Of a stretch of DNA of 40,371 nt, positions 17,410-24,980 are shown one piece after another. Every line of letters begins with the position of its first letter. Position 1 is the stretch's first letter. The stretch covers positions 1 to 40,371 of the forward strand of contig CAZWRY010000008.1 of the NCBI GenBank assembly GCA_964636505.1. Reading direction: 5' to 3'. This DNA comes from CAZSCF01 sp964636505. Lineage in GTDB: Bacteria > Patescibacteriota > Minisyncoccia > Moranbacterales > UBA2206. The translations under genes and the position numbers were made by a program. Under the pieces are notes generated by a model that was given only the letters and a program-made list of their open reading frames with translations, was not told where the DNA came from and made no database searches.

Positions 17410-18657
17410 ATGAGAATTGTTGATCCAATAAAAATTTCTTACAAAAATCTGATGGCGGCGAAATTCCGCTCATTTTTAACTATCCTGGGAATCGTTATTG
17501 GTGTAGGTTCGGTGATTATTATTATGGCCATTGGTCAATCAGCGCAAGCTTTGATTTTAGATCAGGTTTCCGGAATTGGTTCTAATCTGATTGGAATTTT
17601 ACCAGGAGCTTCAGATGAAAAGGGCCCACCAGCGACAGCGCTGGGGATAAAAGTGGATACACTAAAATATAGTGATCTGGAAGCGTTGAGAAATGGCAAA
17701 AATGTTCCAGAAATATCCGATGCAGCGGGATATGTTATGGGAACGGCTACAGCCAATTACAAAGAAAATAGTATTGTAGCTTCCTTTACTGGAACAACTG
17801 CCAGTTATCTTAATGTCGAAAATACTAAAGTTGAGAGAGGCAGATTTTTTTCCAAGGAAGAAGAATCTAATATGGCGCGAGTGGCGGTAGTCGGAAAAAA
17901 TATAATTAAAGATCTTTTTAACGGAGAAGATCCCATTGGAAAAACGCTCAAAATGAAAGATCAGAGTTTTACGGTTATTGGAATTTTTGAAGAAAAGGGA
18001 GGTGGTGGATTGGGAAGTTCCAGTGTGGATGATTCTATTTTTGTTCCATTAATTACGGCCCAAAAATTACTTATGGGGATTGACTATATGGCCTTCGCCA
18101 GGGCCAAGGCTAAAAATGCCGATGTGGTTCCTTATGCTATTGCCAATATCAAAACAACGCTACGCGAGAGACATAATATCGATGATCCAGCTAATGATGA
18201 TTTTAGTGTTCGCGATCAAGCACAAGCGGTTGAGATGATTAAAAAAATTACCAATGTGCTTAAATATTTTCTGCTTTCTATCGGTACAATTTCATTAATT
18301 GTTGGAGGCGTAGGGATTATGAATACTATGCTGATTGTCGTGAATCAGCGTATTCGTGAGGTGGGACTCAGAAAAGCGGTAGGAGCCAAGAATGAGGATA
18401 TTTTGACGCAATTTCTAATTGAGTCGTCTACCATCTCTTTTTTTGGTGGTGTATTTGGGATTATTTTCGGAATTGTTATTTCCTTTATTGCCGCCATTAT
18501 TATGCAGGCCTTGCAATACAATTGGCCATTTCTGATTTCTTGGCAATCGATCGTAGTGGCAACCATGGTTTCTTTTGGAATCGGAATTTTGTTTGGATTA
18601 TATCCGGCTCGCAAAGCTTCAAAAATTAGTCCCATGGAAGCTTTGCGCTATGAATAA
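17410..18657 (+). CDS. MacB-like ABC permease (FtsX domain), first copy
   Basis: A 415-residue permease with one N-terminal membrane helix (about 18-42, FRSFLTILGIVIGVGSVIII), a large extracytoplasmic MacB_PCD domain (about 45-280), then three C-terminal helices of the FtsX domain. The GGVGIMNTMLIVVNQRIREVGLRKAVGA segment and the YPARKASKISPMEALRYE terminus are typical. It lies 3 bases before a second, homologous permease, so the pair probably forms a heterodimer. Confidence 0.93.
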   Translation: MRIVDPIKISYKNLMAAKFRSFLTILGIVIGVGSVIIIMAIGQSAQALILDQVSGIGSNLIGILPGASDEKGPPATALGIKVDTLKYSDLEALRNGKNVPEISDAAGYVMGTATANYKENSIVASFTGTTASYLNVENTKVERGRFFSKEEESNMARVAVVGKNIIKDLFNGEDPIGKTLKMKDQSFTVIGIFEEKGGGGLGSSSVDDSIFVPLITAQKLLMGIDYMAFARAKAKNADVVPYAIANIKTTLRERHNIDDPANDDFSVRDQAQAVEMIKKITNVLKYFLLSIGTISLIVGGVGIMNTMLIVVNQRIREVGLRKAVGAKNEDILTQFLIESSTISFFGGVFGIIFGIVISFIAAIIMQALQYNWPFLISWQSIVVATMVSFGIGILFGLYPARKASKISPMEALRYE

Positions 18658-18660
18658 GTT

Positions 18661-19914
18661 ATGCATGAGCTATTAGTTTCAGTTAAATTAGCTTTTAAAA
18701 ATCTTCGTTCTAATCTCGGACGGACACTTTTGTCATTACTTGGAATTGTCATTGGTGTAGCCTCGGTAATTTTAGTGTTGTCTTTTGGGTCGGGCGTTAA
18801 AAATTACGTGACGGATCAAATTTCATCTTTTGGAACAGATATAATCCAGGTTGAAGTGAAGGTACCGAAAGTTTCACAAATGTCTTCAGCTAATGCTGAA
18901 GGACAAATTGGGGGTGCAGCTATAACTACTTTTAAACTGGACGACGCCAGAAGAGTCGCTAAACTGGATAATGTTGATTCCTGGTATGCGGCAATAATCA
19001 GTCAACAACAAACGAGTTATTTGGATAAGAAAAAACAGGTTATGATTTTTGGTGCCACAGCCGGCATCGTCAGAACTGATCCGAAAACAGAAGTTGAATA
19101 TGGACAAATGTTTACTGAAGAGGATGACAACAGTCTGAGGCAAGTTGTGGTTCTTGGTAGTGCTCTCAAGGAATATTATTTTGGCAATAAAGAGGCGATA
19201 GGAGAAAATATAAAAGTCAAAGGACAAAATTTCAAGGTTATCGGAGTAATGAAGCCGCGAGGCATGGTTACTTTTTTCAATTTTGATGAAATTATGTATA
19301 TTCCATTGCAGACGGTTCAGAAAAAACTCTCCGGAACAGATTATTTGCAATCGGCCATATTTAAACTCAAAGACATGAAAAAAGTTGATCTGACGATTGC
19401 GGAGGCGACTGATATTATGCGAACGAGACATAATATTAAAAATCCGGAGGACAATGATTTTGCTGTAAGTTCTATTACAGAATTTCTGGATATTTTGGAT
19501 AAAGTTTTTTTTGCAATCAATGCTTTGCTTCTGGCGCTGACTTCAGTTTCATTGGTTGTCGGCGGAGTTGGAATAATGAATGTAATGTATGTGGCGGTAG
19601 CCGAGCGAACATTTGAAATTGGGCTAAAGAAATCAGTCGGGGCCAAAAACAAAAGTATTTTGGGTCAATTTTTGTTTGAAGCGATTTTTTTGACTTTGGT
19701 TGGTGGATTTCTGGGGCTGATAGTTGGTGCAATGATAACAAAAGGAGGAGAATTTTTAATCAGTTACCTTGGCTATCCGATGGAGCTTTCAATTACTTGG
19801 TGGTCTATGACGATTGGTGCCGGTTTTTCAGTTTTAATCGGAGTAATTTTTGGATATTATCCTGCTAAACGTGCATCAATGCTTTCTCCTATGGAGGCTC
19901 TCCGAAAAGAATAA
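18661..19914 (+). CDS. MacB-like ABC permease (FtsX domain), second copy
   Basis: A 417-residue paralogue of the preceding permease with the same architecture: N-terminal helix (LGRTLLSLLGIVIGVASVIL), extracytoplasmic domain and three C-terminal helices with GGVGIMNVMYVAVAERTFEIG and YYPAKRASMLSPMEALRKE. Divergence between the two copies is substantial, indicating an old duplication rather than a recent one. The operon ends here, followed by a terminator hairpin at 19940. Confidence 0.93.
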   Translation: MHELLVSVKLAFKNLRSNLGRTLLSLLGIVIGVASVILVLSFGSGVKNYVTDQISSFGTDIIQVEVKVPKVSQMSSANAEGQIGGAAITTFKLDDARRVAKLDNVDSWYAAIISQQQTSYLDKKKQVMIFGATAGIVRTDPKTEVEYGQMFTEEDDNSLRQVVVLGSALKEYYFGNKEAIGENIKVKGQNFKVIGVMKPRGMVTFFNFDEIMYIPLQTVQKKLSGTDYLQSAIFKLKDMKKVDLTIAEATDIMRTRHNIKNPEDNDFAVSSITEFLDILDKVFFAINALLLALTSVSLVVGGVGIMNVMYVAVAERTFEIGLKKSVGAKNKSILGQFLFEAIFLTLVGGFLGLIVGAMITKGGEFLISYLGYPMELSITWWSMTIGAGFSVLIGVIFGYYPAKRASMLSPMEALRKE

Positions 19915-19939
19915 AAAATACTTATATTAAGCCATAAAA

Positions 19940-19972
19940 AGGCAAAAAAGCAAGATTGTTGCCTGTTTTTTT
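19940..19972 (+). terminator. Hairpin terminator after the MacB-like operon
   Basis: AGGCAA (19940-19945) pairs with TTGCCT (19959-19964), followed by G and seven T. The loop is long (13 bases) but can pair partly inside. Confidence 0.65.
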
Positions 19973-19984
19973 GTGTAGTATAAT
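19956..19984 (+). promoter_or_regulatory. Probable promoter (TTGTTG, 17 bases, TATAAT) for the 20069 gene
   Basis: A perfect -10 TATAAT at 19979-19984 lies 17 bases after a weak -35 at 19956-19961, which sits inside the preceding terminator hairpin. The expected start at about 19991 gives a leader of about 78 bases to the ATG at 20069. Confidence 0.55.
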
Positions 19985-20068
19985 TTAAGCATAAGAATTG
20001 ATGGGTATTAAATAAAAAATTAGTGCGGGATACTCATGTGTATGGCTACTCGTGCCTAAAAGACAAAC

Positions 20069-20332
20069 ATGGCAAAAAAGATTGATATTTATATTGAAAT
20101 AGCCCTTATTTTTATGCTGGGAATTTTAGCAGGAGTGGCTCTAAAAGTAGAGGCCAATAAATTTATCATGATCGGTTTTGATGATTACAAAATGAAATTT
20201 TCCGAAAACCAATACAAGATAAATATTTTGCAGAAAAAAATTGATGCGGCCGTCCAAGAAAAAGAAAACTTCAGTTCGGAAAATCAGATTGAAAGCGAGC
20301 AAGAGGACCTGGACGATTCACAATCTTTATAG
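20069..20332 (+). CDS. Small membrane-anchored coiled-coil protein, unknown function
   Basis: An 87-residue protein with one hydrophobic helix (about 8-26, YIEIALIFMLGILAGVAL), then a helical, charged tail with heptad-like spacing (YKINILQKKIDAAVQEKENF) and an acidic C-terminus. No family recognised. It has its own probable promoter and lies 29 bases before the DsbA-like gene, so it may be an envelope partner of that protein. Confidence 0.7.
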   Translation: MAKKIDIYIEIALIFMLGILAGVALKVEANKFIMIGFDDYKMKFSENQYKINILQKKIDAAVQEKENFSSENQIESEQEDLDDSQSL

Positions 20333-20361
20333 CCAACTCTAAAATATTTAATTTCAAAAAA

Positions 20362-21450
20362 ATGGAAGAGAGCCAACAAAGGGAAAATATGAAAGAAGAA
20401 AATAACAATTGCGCTTGTGGGGAGAATTGTTCTTGTTGCACTAAGAATAAGAAAAAAATAAAAAACCTCATTTCCGCCCTTATTTTGGTCTCCGGCCTTT
20501 TGGTGGGCAGTCTTTTCGTGGATTTATCGCAACTGATAAAGGGCAGCGGTTTTTCTCAAAAAAACCTAAACAAAACTGATATTTTTGAAGCCGGACAGAA
20601 AACCTGGGTAGCTTACACCGAACCGGCTGTGACAGCGAAAGTTGTCAGTGATGAAAATTGTGCCGAATGTGATCCGGCCGAGGCTTTGGTATGGCTTCGC
20701 AGAGTTTCTCCGACTATTTCAGCAGAAAAAATTAATTTTGATTCTGATGAGGGCAAAAAACTAATAGAAAAATTTTCTATCAAATCACTGCCAGCTTTTA
20801 TTTTTTCCAAGTCTGTGGTTAATACGGAATTTTATGCCCAAGCGCAAGCGATTTTCAGTCAAAAAGACGATCAATTTAAACTTAATACTCAAGAGTTAGG
20901 GCTGTCCCCCGGAAGATATTTGGAAACTCCGTCTGTGAATGAAAAAGACGCTATTTTTGGCAATAAAGATGCTAAAGTCAAGGTGATTATTTTTTCCGAT
21001 TTTGAATGCCCATATTGTAGTGCACTCCATCAATCAGCTAGACAAATTATGAGTCAATATAAAGACAAGGCATTTTTTGCCTATAAAGATTTTACTCTGG
21101 ATTTTCACCTGCAGGCTGAAAATGCGGCTTTAGCGGCCAATTGTGCCCTAGAGCAAGGCCTGTTTTGGGAATATGCGGACAAATTATTTGCCGATCAAAC
21201 TAATTGGCAAAATACTACTGGAGTCCAAAAATTCAAGGACTATGCCCAAAACCTGGGTCTTGAAAGTCCACAGTTTAACCAATGTTTGGATAGTAAAAAA
21301 TATCAAGATAAAATTGACAGTGACAAAATCGTCGCGACTGACTTTGGAATTACCGGAACCCCAGCTATATTTATAAATGATAAGTTTATTAACGGGGTTA
21401 TCAGTACGGATGATTTGAAAAAAATTATTGAAGAAGAATTGGCCAAATAA
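20362..21450 (+). CDS. Membrane-anchored DsbA-like protein with two thioredoxin folds
   Basis: A 362-residue protein. The N-terminal cytoplasmic tail has a Cys cluster (C17, C19, C23, C25, C26), then a membrane helix (about 35-55). A first thioredoxin-like domain (about 80-165) has CAEC at 100-103 and a cis-Pro candidate in SLPAF (P144). A second, DsbA-type domain (about 190-362) has CPYC at 216-219 and cis-Pro in TGTPAIF (P334), plus two additional cysteines, C261 and C308. It probably forms or isomerises disulfides outside the cell membrane; a VKOR or DsbB partner is not seen in the window. The start could also be the ATG at 20389, preceded by AAAGGGA; either start keeps the Cys cluster. 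Confidence 0.88.
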   Translation: MEESQQRENMKEENNNCACGENCSCCTKNKKKIKNLISALILVSGLLVGSLFVDLSQLIKGSGFSQKNLNKTDIFEAGQKTWVAYTEPAVTAKVVSDENCAECDPAEALVWLRRVSPTISAEKINFDSDEGKKLIEKFSIKSLPAFIFSKSVVNTEFYAQAQAIFSQKDDQFKLNTQELGLSPGRYLETPSVNEKDAIFGNKDAKVKVIIFSDFECPYCSALHQSARQIMSQYKDKAFFAYKDFTLDFHLQAENAALAANCALEQGLFWEYADKLFADQTNWQNTTGVQKFKDYAQNLGLESPQFNQCLDSKKYQDKIDSDKIVATDFGITGTPAIFINDKFINGVISTDDLKKIIEEELAK

Positions 21451-21463
21451 GATTGGGTTAATC

Positions 21464-21498
21464 AAGAATAAAAAGACCGTTTGGGTCTTTTTATTCTT
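21464..21498 (+). terminator. Strong hairpin terminator after the DsbA-like gene
   Basis: A perfect 15-base-pair stem (arms 21464-21478 and 21484-21498) around loop GTTTG. The 5' arm contains AAAAA and the 3' arm TTTTT, so it could end transcription from either side. Confidence 0.85.
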
Positions 21499-21509
21499 TA
21501 TGCTAAAAT
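21481..21509 (+). promoter_or_regulatory. Probable extended -10 promoter for porGDAB
   Basis: TTGGGT at 21481-21486, a 17-base spacer ending in TGC, then TAAAAT at 21504-21509. The -35 overlaps the loop and 3' arm of the preceding terminator. The predicted start at about 21516 falls at the first base of a hairpin in the por leader. Confidence 0.6.
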
Positions 21510-21516
21510 GGTATAT

Positions 21517-21643
21517 GCCCAGTAGTAGAATTTTGACTGGGCTTTGCCCAAAATAAAATGGGCTAAAAAATATATTAATCAAAAAATTATTTTTAATTTT
21601 TGGCTATAAATTATGTTATTATTGTCAAAATTTCACTACTGGG
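21517..21643 (+). promoter_or_regulatory. porG leader with mutually exclusive hairpins
   Basis: GCCCAGT (21517-21523) can pair with ACTGGGC (21536-21542) as a local 7-bp hairpin, or CCCAGTAGT (21518-21526) can pair with ACTACTGGG (21635-21643), which ends one base before the porG ATG. A second small hairpin is GCCCA/TGGGC (21546-21550, 21559-21563). The long-range pairing would cover the ribosome-binding region. No known riboswitch class is recognised. Confidence 0.5.
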
Positions 21644-21644
21644 T

Positions 21645-22196
21645 ATGAAAAATAAAGGCCTAATAGAAATTATTTTTTACGCTCGCGGCGGGCAAGGGGC
21701 TAAATCGGCAGCAGAAATTGTGGCGCAGGCAGCAGTCAAAGACGAAAAATTTGTTCAAGCTTTTCCTAATTTCGGACCGGAAAGAAGCGGCGCTCCGACT
21801 GAAACATATTTGCGAATTTCCAATCAGGCTATCAGAACGCATGAACCGATTATAAATCCGGATATCATTGTTGTTTTGGATGAAACCCTTTTGAAATCGG
21901 GAAAAAACAGAGCCAGCATCTGGATAATAAATTCTGCCAAGAGTGAAAATGAACTCAGAAAAATAATTAACAATAACAACAAAATTTATCCGGTGGATGC
22001 TAACAAAATTTCAACTGAAATAATCGGGCAACTGAGACCCAACACGGTTATTTTGGGAAAACTTATCCAAGTTAGTAAGGCGGCTAAAATTGAAAGTATA
22101 GTTCGGGAGTTTGAAAAAATCTTCAAGGAAAAAATTGGTAAAGAAGCCACAAAGAAAAATACAGATGCAATTAAAAAAGCCTATGCTTTAAAGTAA
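21645..22196 (+). CDS. porG: Pyruvate:ferredoxin oxidoreductase, gamma subunit
   Basis: Smallest catalytic-domain subunit of the four-subunit enzyme that oxidises pyruvate to acetyl-CoA and CO2 with ferredoxin as acceptor. The family start is visible (IEIIFYARGGQGAKSAAEIV), followed by FPNFGPERSGAPTETYLRIS and PDIIVVLDETLL. I start at the ATG at 21645, giving 183 residues; an upstream in-frame TTG at 21600 would add 15 residues that do not resemble the family. Gene order is gamma-delta-alpha-beta, with spacings of 4 to 5 bases, so it is one operon. Confidence 0.92.
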   Translation: MKNKGLIEIIFYARGGQGAKSAAEIVAQAAVKDEKFVQAFPNFGPERSGAPTETYLRISNQAIRTHEPIINPDIIVVLDETLLKSGKNRASIWIINSAKSENELRKIINNNNKIYPVDANKISTEIIGQLRPNTVILGKLIQVSKAAKIESIVREFEKIFKEKIGKEATKKNTDAIKKAYALK

Positions 22197-22200
22197 AACT

Positions 22201-22488
22201 ATGGAAGAAGGAGCAACAATAAAACACGATATTAAAAAAGCTGCCAAAACTGGAGAATGGGGCATTTATTTTCCTAAGATTGATCCCAAGTGCATTGCTT
22301 GCGGACAATGTGTTTCCTATTGTCCAGAAGCAGCCATGGAACTTGTGCCTCGTACCAAAGAGCAAAAAATATCCAAAACAGAAAAAATTTCAGAAGTTGA
22401 CTTGGATTTTTGCAAAGGATGTGGTGTTTGTGCCAGAATTTGTCCGGTTAAAGCAATCACAATGCTGGCTAAAAAAGAAAAGAAATAA
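22201..22488 (+). CDS. porD: Pyruvate:ferredoxin oxidoreductase, delta subunit (2x[4Fe-4S] ferredoxin)
   Basis: A 95-residue iron-sulfur subunit that carries electrons from the thiamine centre to external ferredoxin. Two classic four-Cys motifs are complete: CIACGQCVSYCP (about 31-42) and CKGCGVCARICP (about 69-80). The N-terminal TGEWGIYFPKIDPK is typical of PorD. It starts 4 bases after porG and ends 5 bases before porA. Confidence 0.95.
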   Translation: MEEGATIKHDIKKAAKTGEWGIYFPKIDPKCIACGQCVSYCPEAAMELVPRTKEQKISKTEKISEVDLDFCKGCGVCARICPVKAITMLAKKEKK

Positions 22489-22493
22489 TCAAT

Positions 22494-23660
22494 ATGGAAA
22501 AGAGAAAAAATAAAATAGCATTAACGGGCGGAGCAGCAGCAGCTGAAGCTTTGAAGCAAATTGATCTGGACGTCATGGCTGTTTATCCGATTACGCCACA
22601 AACTCCGATTATTGAAACTTATGCCAAGCTTCAGGCGGATGGAAAAGTGGCGACCGAAATAATTCAAGCTGAGTCAGAACACAGTGCTATTTCGGCTTGT
22701 GTAGGAGCCAGTGCAGCTGGAGCCAGAACTGCGACAGCTACCAGTTCGCAAGGCTTGGCACTTATGAACGAGATTCTTTATATTGCCAGCGGTATGCGAT
22801 TGCCAATTTTAATGCTGGTTTCAGCCAGAGCACTGAGTGCTCCAATTAATATTCATGGCGATCATTCGGATGTGATGGGCGCACGGGATGCTGGCTGGAT
22901 TCAAATTTTTTCCGAAAACCCGCAAGAAGTCTATGATAATACGATAATTGGAATAAAACTGGCGGAAAAGACAAAAACTCCGGTTATGGTGATTATGGAC
23001 GGATTTAATACCTCTCATTGCGTAGAAAATTTGGAAATTCTAGATAAAAAAACAGTCAAGAAATTTATTGGCGAATATAAACCGAAAAACCATCTTTTGG
23101 ATGTGAAGAATCCGGTTACTTTTGGACCTTTGGCTCTTCAAAATTCATACTTTAATTTTAAAGTTGACCAAGAAAAAGCCATGCAAAGCGCAGTTCAAGA
23201 ATATGTCAAAGTCAGCAAGGAATTTGGGAAAATAAGCCAAAGAAAAAAAAATTATTTTGAAGAATACAAAACTAAAGATGCCAAGAGTGTGATCGTGGTG
23301 ATGGGCTCAACTGCCGGAACTGTCAAAGACACCGTTGATTATTTGCGAACTAAAGGACAAAAAGTTGGAGTTTTAAAAATAAATTTGTTTAGGCCGTTTC
23401 CGCATCAAGAAATTGCCAAGATTTTGAAAAATGCCAAAAATATTGCGGTGCTGGACCGCTCGCAATCAATCGGCACTTATCCTCCACTTTATACTGAAAT
23501 TATGAATAGTTTGTCTCATGTTTCATGTTCTATGTTTCATGTTTCTAGCTATGTCTATGGTTTGGGCGGCCGTGATATTTTTACGAAAGACATTGAAAAA
23601 GTTTTTGCGGAAATTGCGAAAGAAAATAGAAATAAAGAAATAAAATATATTGGAGCTTAA
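22494..23660 (+). CDS. porA: Pyruvate:ferredoxin oxidoreductase, alpha subunit
   Basis: Carries the pyrimidine-binding domain of the thiamine-diphosphate enzyme. Recognised by GAAAAEALKQIDLDVMAVYP, the PITPQTPIIE segment, EIIQAESEHSAISACVGA, TATSSQGLALMNE and the C-terminal GLGGRDIF. The length of 388 is standard. Near the C-terminus, between YTEIMNSL and SSYVYGLGG, the sequence HVSCSMFHV is encoded by four 7-base units (23517-23544) of CATGTTT type, which look like an inserted repeat array rather than conserved PorA sequence. Confidence 0.95.
   Translation: MEKRKNKIALTGGAAAAEALKQIDLDVMAVYPITPQTPIIETYAKLQADGKVATEIIQAESEHSAISACVGASAAGARTATATSSQGLALMNEILYIASGMRLPILMLVSARALSAPINIHGDHSDVMGARDAGWIQIFSENPQEVYDNTIIGIKLAEKTKTPVMVIMDGFNTSHCVENLEILDKKTVKKFIGEYKPKNHLLDVKNPVTFGPLALQNSYFNFKVDQEKAMQSAVQEYVKVSKEFGKISQRKKNYFEEYKTKDAKSVIVVMGSTAGTVKDTVDYLRTKGQKVGVLKINLFRPFPHQEIAKILKNAKNIAVLDRSQSIGTYPPLYTEIMNSLSHVSCSMFHVSSYVYGLGGRDIFTKDIEKVFAEIAKENRNKEIKYIGA
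23517..23544. repeat. Four-unit CATGTTT heptad array inside porA
   Basis: Four 7-base units (CATGTTT, CATGTTC, TATGTTT, CATGTTT) within coding sequence. They have the same 28-base total length as the arrays near pgk and in eno. Confidence 0.85.
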
Positions 23661-23664
23661 TTCT

Positions 23665-24576
23665 ATGGATAAAAAACTAACTAAAAATTTGGCGCCGGGT
23701 CACAGCTCTTGCGCGGGTTGCGGATTTCCGGCGGTTATTCGTTTTATTTTGGATGAAGCTCCGGGTCCGGTTGTGGTTGTCGGTGCAACGGGTTGTTCAG
23801 AAGTAACGACTACTCTGTATCCTTACACTGCTTGGAAGATTCCTTATATGCATAATGCTTTCGAAAATGCGGCGGCGACTATCTCCGGTGCTGAAAAAGC
23901 TTATGAGGCTTTAAAAAAGAAAGGAAAAATAAAAGAAAAGATAACCTTCGTAGTTTTTGCCGGAGATGGTGGAACATATGATATTGGTTTGCAAGCTCTT
24001 TCTGGCGCTTTGGAACGCGGACATGATTTCCTGTATGTTGTCTATGATAATGGCGCCTATATGAATACTGGCAACCAAAGATCCGGTGCCACACCCTTTG
24101 GCGCTAACACGGAAACAGCGCCAGTAGGAAATAATTCATTCGGTAAAGCGCAAAAAAGAAAAGATTTAATGGCAATTGTAGCGGCTCATAATGTAGCCTA
24201 TGCCGCGCAAGCCAATGTGGCTTTTGAAAGAGATTTGCGCCAAAAAGCCAAAAAAGCTTTTGCGGTCAAAGGACCAAAATTTTTGGATGTTTTTTCTCCT
24301 TGCCAAAATAACTGGAAATTTCCAACTTCTGAATATGTGAATATTTCCAAACTGGCAACTGAAACAAACTTCTGGCCACTCTATGAAATTGAAAACGGAA
24401 AATATAAAATTACTTGGAAAACTGATAAACCAAAACCAATTGAAGATTTTTTGAAAACCCAAGGGCGATTCAAACATTTATTTTCAGAAAAAAATAAAGG
24501 AGTGATTCAAGAAATTCAAAAACAAGCAGATGAGGAATTGGATCGACTAACAAAATTAGAAAATTGTAATTGTTAA
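23665..24576 (+). CDS. porB: Pyruvate:ferredoxin oxidoreductase, beta subunit
   Basis: Binds thiamine diphosphate and the proximal iron-sulfur cluster. The cluster cysteines are visible in SSCAGCGFPA and in CQNNW, with a further Cys in GATGCSEV. The diphosphate and Mg motif is GDGGTYDIGLQAL followed by YDNGAYMNTGNQRSG. I start at the ATG at 23665, 4 bases after the porA stop, giving 303 residues; an upstream in-frame TTG overlaps porA and adds five residues with no family support. The final CNC could be an additional metal ligand or chance. Confidence 0.95.
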   Translation: MDKKLTKNLAPGHSSCAGCGFPAVIRFILDEAPGPVVVVGATGCSEVTTTLYPYTAWKIPYMHNAFENAAATISGAEKAYEALKKKGKIKEKITFVVFAGDGGTYDIGLQALSGALERGHDFLYVVYDNGAYMNTGNQRSGATPFGANTETAPVGNNSFGKAQKRKDLMAIVAAHNVAYAAQANVAFERDLRQKAKKAFAVKGPKFLDVFSPCQNNWKFPTSEYVNISKLATETNFWPLYEIENGKYKITWKTDKPKPIEDFLKTQGRFKHLFSEKNKGVIQEIQKQADEELDRLTKLENCNC

Positions 24577-24586
24577 TTTTTTATTT

Positions 24587-24652
24587 TGTCATGCCGAATT
24601 TATTTCAGCATCTAGTTTTTATAAAAGATCCTGAAACAAGTTTAGGATGACA
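24587..24652. repeat. 66-base imperfect palindromic element
   Basis: The first arm, TGTCATGCCGAATTTATTTC and following bases to AGCATCT, is matched by the reverse complement of the right end (AGATCCTGAAACAAG and following bases to GATGACA), with about 21 of 27 positions paired. Elements of this TGTCATGC...GGATGACA type are dispersed in many bacterial genomes. It lies between porB and the next small gene and provides a false upstream ATG at 24647. Confidence 0.7.
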
Positions 24653-24661
24653 GATGAGCCT

Positions 24662-24859
24662 ATGGAACAAGATATTTTGGAAAAATTAGAAGCTCAAGAA
24701 AGAAAAATTGACGCTATTCATATTTCGGTTGAAAAAACCAGAAAGTATTTTTTGTGGACCCTAATAATCACAATTGTTGTGGTTATTTTACCTTTGGTAG
24801 CAGCTATTTTTTTAGTTCCTTTTATGCTTAATTCTCTCGTGTCCGCCTTGAGTCTATAA
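24662..24859 (+). CDS. Small membrane protein with N-terminal coiled coil, unknown function
   Basis: A 65-residue protein with a charged helical N-terminus (MEQDILEKLEAQERKIDAIH), then one long or two short hydrophobic helices (about 32-60). The topology recalls small membrane proteins common in Patescibacteria, but no family is recognised. The ATG at 24662 is preferred because the in-frame ATG at 24647 lies within the palindromic repeat. It may be co-transcribed with porGDAB; a terminator follows. Confidence 0.65.
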   Translation: MEQDILEKLEAQERKIDAIHISVEKTRKYFLWTLIITIVVVILPLVAAIFLVPFMLNSLVSALSL

Positions 24860-24880
24860 AGCATTATTTTTGTGTTTAAA

Positions 24881-24907
24881 AAGGCTATTTTAAGCCTTAT
24901 TTTTTAT
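24881..24907 (+). terminator. Hairpin terminator
   Basis: AAGGCT (24881-24886) pairs with AGCCTT (24893-24898), followed by ATTTTTTATT. It ends the por transcript or that of the small membrane protein. Confidence 0.75.
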
Positions 24908-24914
24908 TATCAAC

Positions 24915-24943
24915 TTGACAGTATTAACACAGTATGTTAATTT
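24915..24943 (+). promoter_or_regulatory. Promoter with embedded inverted-repeat operator
   Basis: A consensus -35 TTGACA (24915-24920) is followed by a perfect inverted repeat, ATTAACA - 5 bases - TGTTAAT (24923-24941), that fills the spacer and reaches the weak -10 (TAATTT, 24938-24943). The arrangement suits a dimeric repressor that blocks polymerase at the gene starting at 24981. Confidence 0.6.
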
Positions 24944-24980
24944 GGTTAATTAAAAAACACAAAAAAAGGGAGGTAATATT

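Noticed and set aside
16688..19914. A true MacAB-TolC tripartite pump
   Set aside because: The adaptor helical hairpin is short, two separate permease genes and a separate ATPase are present, and no outer-membrane component is seen. A YknXYZ-like exporter of a single-membrane cell fits better.
19990..20068. Riboswitch in the leader of the 20069 gene
   Set aside because: Only a small hairpin (ATAC/GTAT) and a TACTCATG/TACTCGTG near-repeat are visible, with no known aptamer core.
21600..21644. TTG start 45 bases upstream of porG
   Set aside because: It adds 15 residues unlike PorG and runs through the leader structure. The ATG at 21645 fits the family start.
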